9,100 bases of DNA from Vicinamibacteria bacterium (lineage in GTDB: Bacteria; Acidobacteriota; Vicinamibacteria; Fen-336; JAGNNV01), in NCBI GenBank assembly GCA_016650185.1, contig JAENWE010000205.1, positions 1-9,100 on the forward strand, in the 5' to 3' direction. Both the position numbers and the translations under genes were made by a program. Below, piece after piece: positions 7,230 through 9,100 of the stretch. Every line of letters begins with the position of its first letter. The stretch's first letter is position 1. The notes beneath the pieces were generated by a model. That model saw only the letters and a list, made by a program, of their open reading frames with translations, searched no databases and was not told where the DNA came from.

Positions 7230-7251
7230 GAGGTCCTTTCGTGAGGACCTC
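7230..7251 (-). promoter_or_regulatory. Hairpin covering the ribosome binding site of the exported-protein gene
   Basis: A perfect 8-base inverted repeat (GAGGTCCT / AGGACCTC) with a six-base loop CACGAA on the transcript. The Shine-Dalgarno AAAGGA lies across the loop edge and the 3' arm, and the start codon begins one base beyond the stem. Folding would mask ribosome entry. Translation control, for example by temperature or a trans-acting factor, is inferred only from this geometry. Confidence 0.5.
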
Positions 7252-7269
7252 ATTCTCGTCTGCGAACGG

Positions 7270-7313
7270 CTGGCCGGGGGAAGGAGCAGCGGCCGCCGGG
7301 GGGCGTCGGCCAG
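7270..7313. repeat. Long-loop GC-rich inverted repeat downstream of the zincin-like gene
   Basis: CTGGCCG (7270-7276) and CGGCCAG (7307-7313) are perfect 7-base inverted arms around 30 bases that hold the palindrome GCGGCCGC and C-rich runs. It lies directly after the stop at 7316. No T-run follows on the minus strand, so intrinsic termination is not supported. It may still mark an mRNA 3' end or be chance. Confidence 0.25.
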
Positions 7314-7315
7314 GA

Positions 7316-7861
7316 TCAGATGGCTTTCGATGGTCGCAGTTCAGGGTTCGATTGGCGCATGGCGCCTGGAGCCTCGCCCATCAGCTGCTTCACCAGGCTG
7401 GATTCACGGGAATAGAAGCCCTGAGTGTGGAATGAATCACGGAACTTGTAGTGCGCATAGTCGAGGTGATGGAGAACCTCGTGAAGCAGGGTTCGCAGGA
7501 AGGTCTTGAACGCCACCACCTTCCCGAGCGCGGCCGTCCTCATCCATACCTTGATCTGCGCCTTCCGGCCCGGCGCCACGGTATAGAGGCCGTGCAGTTC
7601 ACTTCCCTTCCGTCTCGGCCGCTCGGCCAGAACCACCACGCTGACCTCGGGCACCCTCATCAGTTTGGTGATGCCGAGCACGAGGGCGTCCGCCGCCGCG
7701 GCGACGGCGCGGTGATCGTCCTTGAGCAGCGCCTCTCTCAAAACGGGCAGGAGCGGCTGCAGCATCTCCGCGTTCGGCAGGGCCACATCCTTAACCCCGT
7801 CGCTCGCGAGATACACCTTTTTCGCGGCCGGAGACAGACGGCTGAAATAGGAGAAGGGCAT
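7316..7861 (-). CDS. Putative zinc metalloprotease-like protein (HExxH), family not recognised
   Basis: 181 residues with no signal peptide or membrane segment, so cytosolic. FLRTLLHEVLHHLDYAHYKF (121-140) holds a textbook HExxH zinc site (His127, Glu128, His131) followed by Asp134. SFHTQGFYSRESSL (143-156) offers His145 or Glu153 as third ligand. This layout, with HEVLHHLD and then SFHTxGF, resembles zincins whose HExxH is followed by a His about 14 residues on, but I cannot name the family. The N-terminal half (1-75) is helical and might form a small cap; 76-110 contains strands (VSVVVLAERP, AQIKVWMR). The ATG at 7861 lies 3 bases after the upp stop with no obvious Shine-Dalgarno, implying translation re-initiation after upp. 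A pyrimidine-salvage role is not implied by anything in the protein. Enzyme class likely, substrate unknown. Confidence 0.7.
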   Translation of the reverse strand: MPFSYFSRLSPAAKKVYLASDGVKDVALPNAEMLQPLLPVLREALLKDDHRAVAAAADALVLGITKLMRVPEVSVVVLAERPRRKGSELHGLYTVAPGRKAQIKVWMRTAALGKVVAFKTFLRTLLHEVLHHLDYAHYKFRDSFHTQGFYSRESSLVKQLMGEAPGAMRQSNPELRPSKAI

Positions 7862-7864
7862 CCG

Positions 7865-8497
7865 CTACTTGGTGCCGAACAGCCGGTCGCCGGCATCGCC
7901 CAGGCCGGGCAGGATGTACCCGTGGTCGTTGAGCTTCTCATCAACCGCGGCGGTGATGATCGGAACATCGGGGTGGGCGGAGGCGAGATTCGCAATCCCC
8001 TCCGGACAGGCGAGCAGGCACACCAGCCGCAGAGATCCAGGGTTGCTCCGTTTCAGACGATCCAGGGCGGCGATCGCGGAGTTGCCGGTCGCGAGCATGG
8101 GATCGCAGACGATGACGTCGCGGTCTTCGAGCTGCTGGGGAACCTTGTAGTAGTACTCCACTGCCTGCAGCGTCTTGGGGTCGCGGTACAGGCCCACATG
8201 CCCGACACGCGCCGAGGGCACAAGCTGGAGCATCCCGTCGACCAGACCCTGGCCCGCACGCATGATGGTGATCAGCACGAGCTTCTTGCCCTCGAGCTTG
8301 TGCGCCTTCATGGGCATCAGCGGCGTCTCGATCGTTTCCTCGGTGAGCTTGAGGTCTCGCATCGCCTCGTAACCGAGGAGTAGCGCGATCTCGGCGAGAA
8401 GGGCGCGGAACTGGGCGGTGCTCGTCTCCTTGCGCCGCATCAGGGTGAGCTTGTGTTGGATGAGAGGGTGATCGACGACGGTGAGGTTTGGATGCAT
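7865..8497 (-). CDS. upp: Uracil phosphoribosyltransferase
   Basis: Makes UMP from uracil and PRPP, a cytosolic pyrimidine-salvage step. 210 residues against 208 in E. coli. VIVCDPMLATGNSAIAALD (128-146) is the PRPP-binding loop; GNS replaces the more usual GGS. GYILPGLGDAGDRLFGT (193-209) is the C-terminal uracil-binding segment. ITIMRAGQGLVDGM (76-89) and VGLYRDPKTLQAVEYY (101-116) are also family-standard. The ATG at 8497 has GGGGGAG 9 bases upstream and the protein starts at the usual point before VDHPLIQHKLTLMR. It is the first gene of the leftward run and is followed after 3 bases by the zincin-like gene. Confidence 0.97.
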   Translation of the reverse strand: MHPNLTVVDHPLIQHKLTLMRRKETSTAQFRALLAEIALLLGYEAMRDLKLTEETIETPLMPMKAHKLEGKKLVLITIMRAGQGLVDGMLQLVPSARVGHVGLYRDPKTLQAVEYYYKVPQQLEDRDVIVCDPMLATGNSAIAALDRLKRSNPGSLRLVCLLACPEGIANLASAHPDVPIITAAVDEKLNDHGYILPGLGDAGDRLFGTK

Positions 8498-8533
8498 TCT
8501 CGGATTCTCCCCCGGGTTCGGATTCGGGCAACG

Positions 8534-8562
8534 ATACTAAGCGCCTTCCGGACGGGCGAAAA
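8534..8562 (-). promoter_or_regulatory. upp: Weak candidate promoter for upp
   Basis: TAGTAT (8539-8534) resembles a -10 hexamer in otherwise GC-rich DNA, 36 bases before the upp start. At 17 bases spacing the -35 position reads TTTTCG, which is poor. Proposed only because a promoter is expected between the fossil gene and upp, and no better match was seen. The rest of 8498-8630 shows nothing else I can support. Confidence 0.25.
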
Positions 8563-8630
8563 CCATTGGAACATCGGCCCGCAGCGTTCCGTCTGTTCAT
8601 GAGGCGAGGTCACACGGGTCGCCGTACACT

Positions 8631-8920
8631 TCAGCGAGCTTCACTCGGAGCAGCGCATTCCTGGGGGGCGAGGGGGGGCAAGGCCGCCTTATAGGCGGTG
8701 ATCGCCTTGAAGCCCGGCGCGTTCACAACGTAGTGAATATACGCCGGATTCTGTGTGTTCGGATACGACCCCGGCTTGACGGTGGTGTACTTGTACAGCC
8801 CTCCGCATCCGTTCGTAGGTAGGCGCGCAACCGAGGAGTCCGGCTGTCATTGACCGGCTTCGAATAGATTCCGTCCCTGTCGGTGTGTATCGTGGCCGTC
8901 ACCGTTTGTGGACCAGGAGG
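8631..8920 (-). pseudogene. Remnant of an intradiol ring-cleavage dioxygenase-like gene, frameshifted and truncated
   Basis: Two reading frames join into one recognisable protein. From about 8920 to 8799 one frame reads TVTATIHTDRDGIYSKP, then RLRAYLRTDAEG. From 8798 a second frame continues LYKYTTVKPGSYPNTQNPAY, then IHYVVNAPGFKAITAYK, to a stop at 8633-8631. Together they match the core of intradiol dioxygenase-like proteins (pattern HTDxxGxY, LRxxxxTDxxGxYxFxTIxPxxYP, PAHIH). A single missing base in GAGGG-CTG near 8798-8804 explains the frame change. The tyrosines expected to bind iron are present (DGIY, GSYP), but the first His of PAHIH is Tyr (PAYIH). The N-terminal portion is absent, since the permease start lies at that border. 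The C-terminus degenerates into Pro-rich codons at G/C homopolymers (8663-8678). It is not expected to make a working enzyme. Confidence 0.75.
8915..8920 (+). promoter_or_regulatory. Perfect Shine-Dalgarno of the ADOP permease gene
   Basis: AGGAGG, four bases before the ATG at 8925. It is the strongest ribosome site in the window and fixes the start. It coincides with the edge of the dioxygenase remnant on the other strand. Confidence 0.8.
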
Positions 8921-8924
8921 AATT

Positions 8925-9100
8925 ATGCGTCCATGGAAACAAGCCGTTCGCCAGCTGTTTCGCTCGCCAGGATTCGTGGTCGCGACCGGGCTCGCCCTGG
9001 CCCTTGGCATCGGGTCGACGACCACGATCTTCAGCATCGTGCGCGCGGTCTTCCTTCGCAGCCTTCCTTACGCCGATCCTGACTCCCTGGTGCAGCTCTC
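8925..9100 (+). CDS. ADOP-family ABC-type permease (MacB/FtsX-like), N-terminal part only
   Basis: 58 codons are visible before the right edge; family members are usually about 800 residues with eight or more membrane helices. The protein opens with KQAVRQLFRSPGF, then a first transmembrane helix (about 17-39: FVVATGLALALGIGSTTTIF), then VRAVFLRSLPYADPDSLVQL. This block is the signature of MacB-like permeases expanded in Acidobacteriota, in which LPYPxPxRLV marks the start of the periplasmic MacB core domain. They resemble the membrane half of macrolide or peptide exporters but usually lack a neighbouring ATPase, hence 'orphan'. The start is set by AGGAGG. It lacks the roughly 80-residue N-terminal extension that many ADOP proteins carry, so this is the short form. 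It runs opposite to every other gene here. Substrate unknown. Confidence 0.88.
   Translation, partial: MRPWKQAVRQLFRSPGFVVATGLALALGIGSTTTIFSIVRAVFLRSLPYADPDSLVQL

Noticed and set aside
7451..8383. 310-codon plus-strand frame opposite upp and the zincin-like gene
   Set aside because: It spans two well-defined minus-strand genes and has no recognisable domain.
8684..8698. Hairpin CCGCCT-TAT-AGGCGG as a terminator
   Set aside because: The loop has only three bases and no T-run follows on either strand. It lies in former coding sequence of the dioxygenase remnant.
8850..8870. TTGACC as -35 of a permease promoter
   Set aside because: No acceptable -10 lies 16-18 bases downstream; TAGATT is only about 9 bases away.
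8723..9037. Intact 104-codon minus-strand gene overlapping the permease
   Set aside because: Only its middle part matches the dioxygenase family. The part beyond 8925 is antisense to the permease and the part below 8798 is out of frame with the family pattern.
1..9100. CRISPR arrays, tRNA or rRNA genes, insertion sequences, prophage or toxin-antitoxin pairs
   Set aside because: Reading both strands showed no regularly spaced repeats, cloverleaf-like segments, transposase or integrase motifs, or terminal inverted repeats of insertion sequences.

Overview
The window is GC-rich, gene-dense bacterial chromosome, most likely from the Acidobacteriota. Two things point there. The gene entering at the right edge has the N-terminus of the MacB-like permeases known as ADOP (acidobacterial duplicated orphan permeases). 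The secretin has an N-terminal TPR region typical of secretins in that phylum. A LolA chaperone, a secretin and a probable outer-membrane beta-barrel protein show that the cell has an outer membrane. The species cannot be told from this sequence.

Layout from right to left, which is the direction of transcription for almost everything: upp (uracil phosphoribosyltransferase), a cytosolic HExxH protein of unknown family, a small exported beta-rich protein, lolA, a TPR lipoprotein secretin, a small DUF1232 membrane protein, then a fatty-acid beta-oxidation block: fadI-type thiolase, CaiB/alpha-methylacyl-CoA racemase-like protein, and fadJ-type hydratase/dehydrogenase, which runs off the left edge. 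Spacing is very tight. There are ATGA overlaps at lolA/secretin and racemase/fadJ, a one-base overlap at fadI/racemase, and gaps of 3, 9 and 12 bases elsewhere. The larger gaps (87 and 65 bases) flank the exported protein. The nine genes may be one long transcription unit or two or three abutting units.

At 8498-8924 the unit ends at a short upp leader. The rest of that gap is mostly a fossil: a minus-strand remnant of an intradiol-dioxygenase-like gene, broken by a one-base frameshift, truncated at both ends and missing one metal-ligand histidine. An ADOP permease starts divergently (plus strand, 8925 to the right edge) behind a perfect AGGAGG, and the 5' boundary of the fossil falls at that start.

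How the genes work together: FadJ (hydration and oxidation) and FadI (thiolytic cleavage) perform the last three steps of the beta-oxidation cycle. The racemase-like protein between them would let 2-methyl-branched acyl-CoAs enter the cycle by setting the right stereochemistry. LolA and the secretin are translationally coupled and both act at the outer membrane. No strongly novel system is evident. The points most worth a second look are the dioxygenase fossil, a hairpin that would hide the ribosome binding site of the exported protein, the LolA-secretin pairing, and the unassigned zincin-like protein behind upp.
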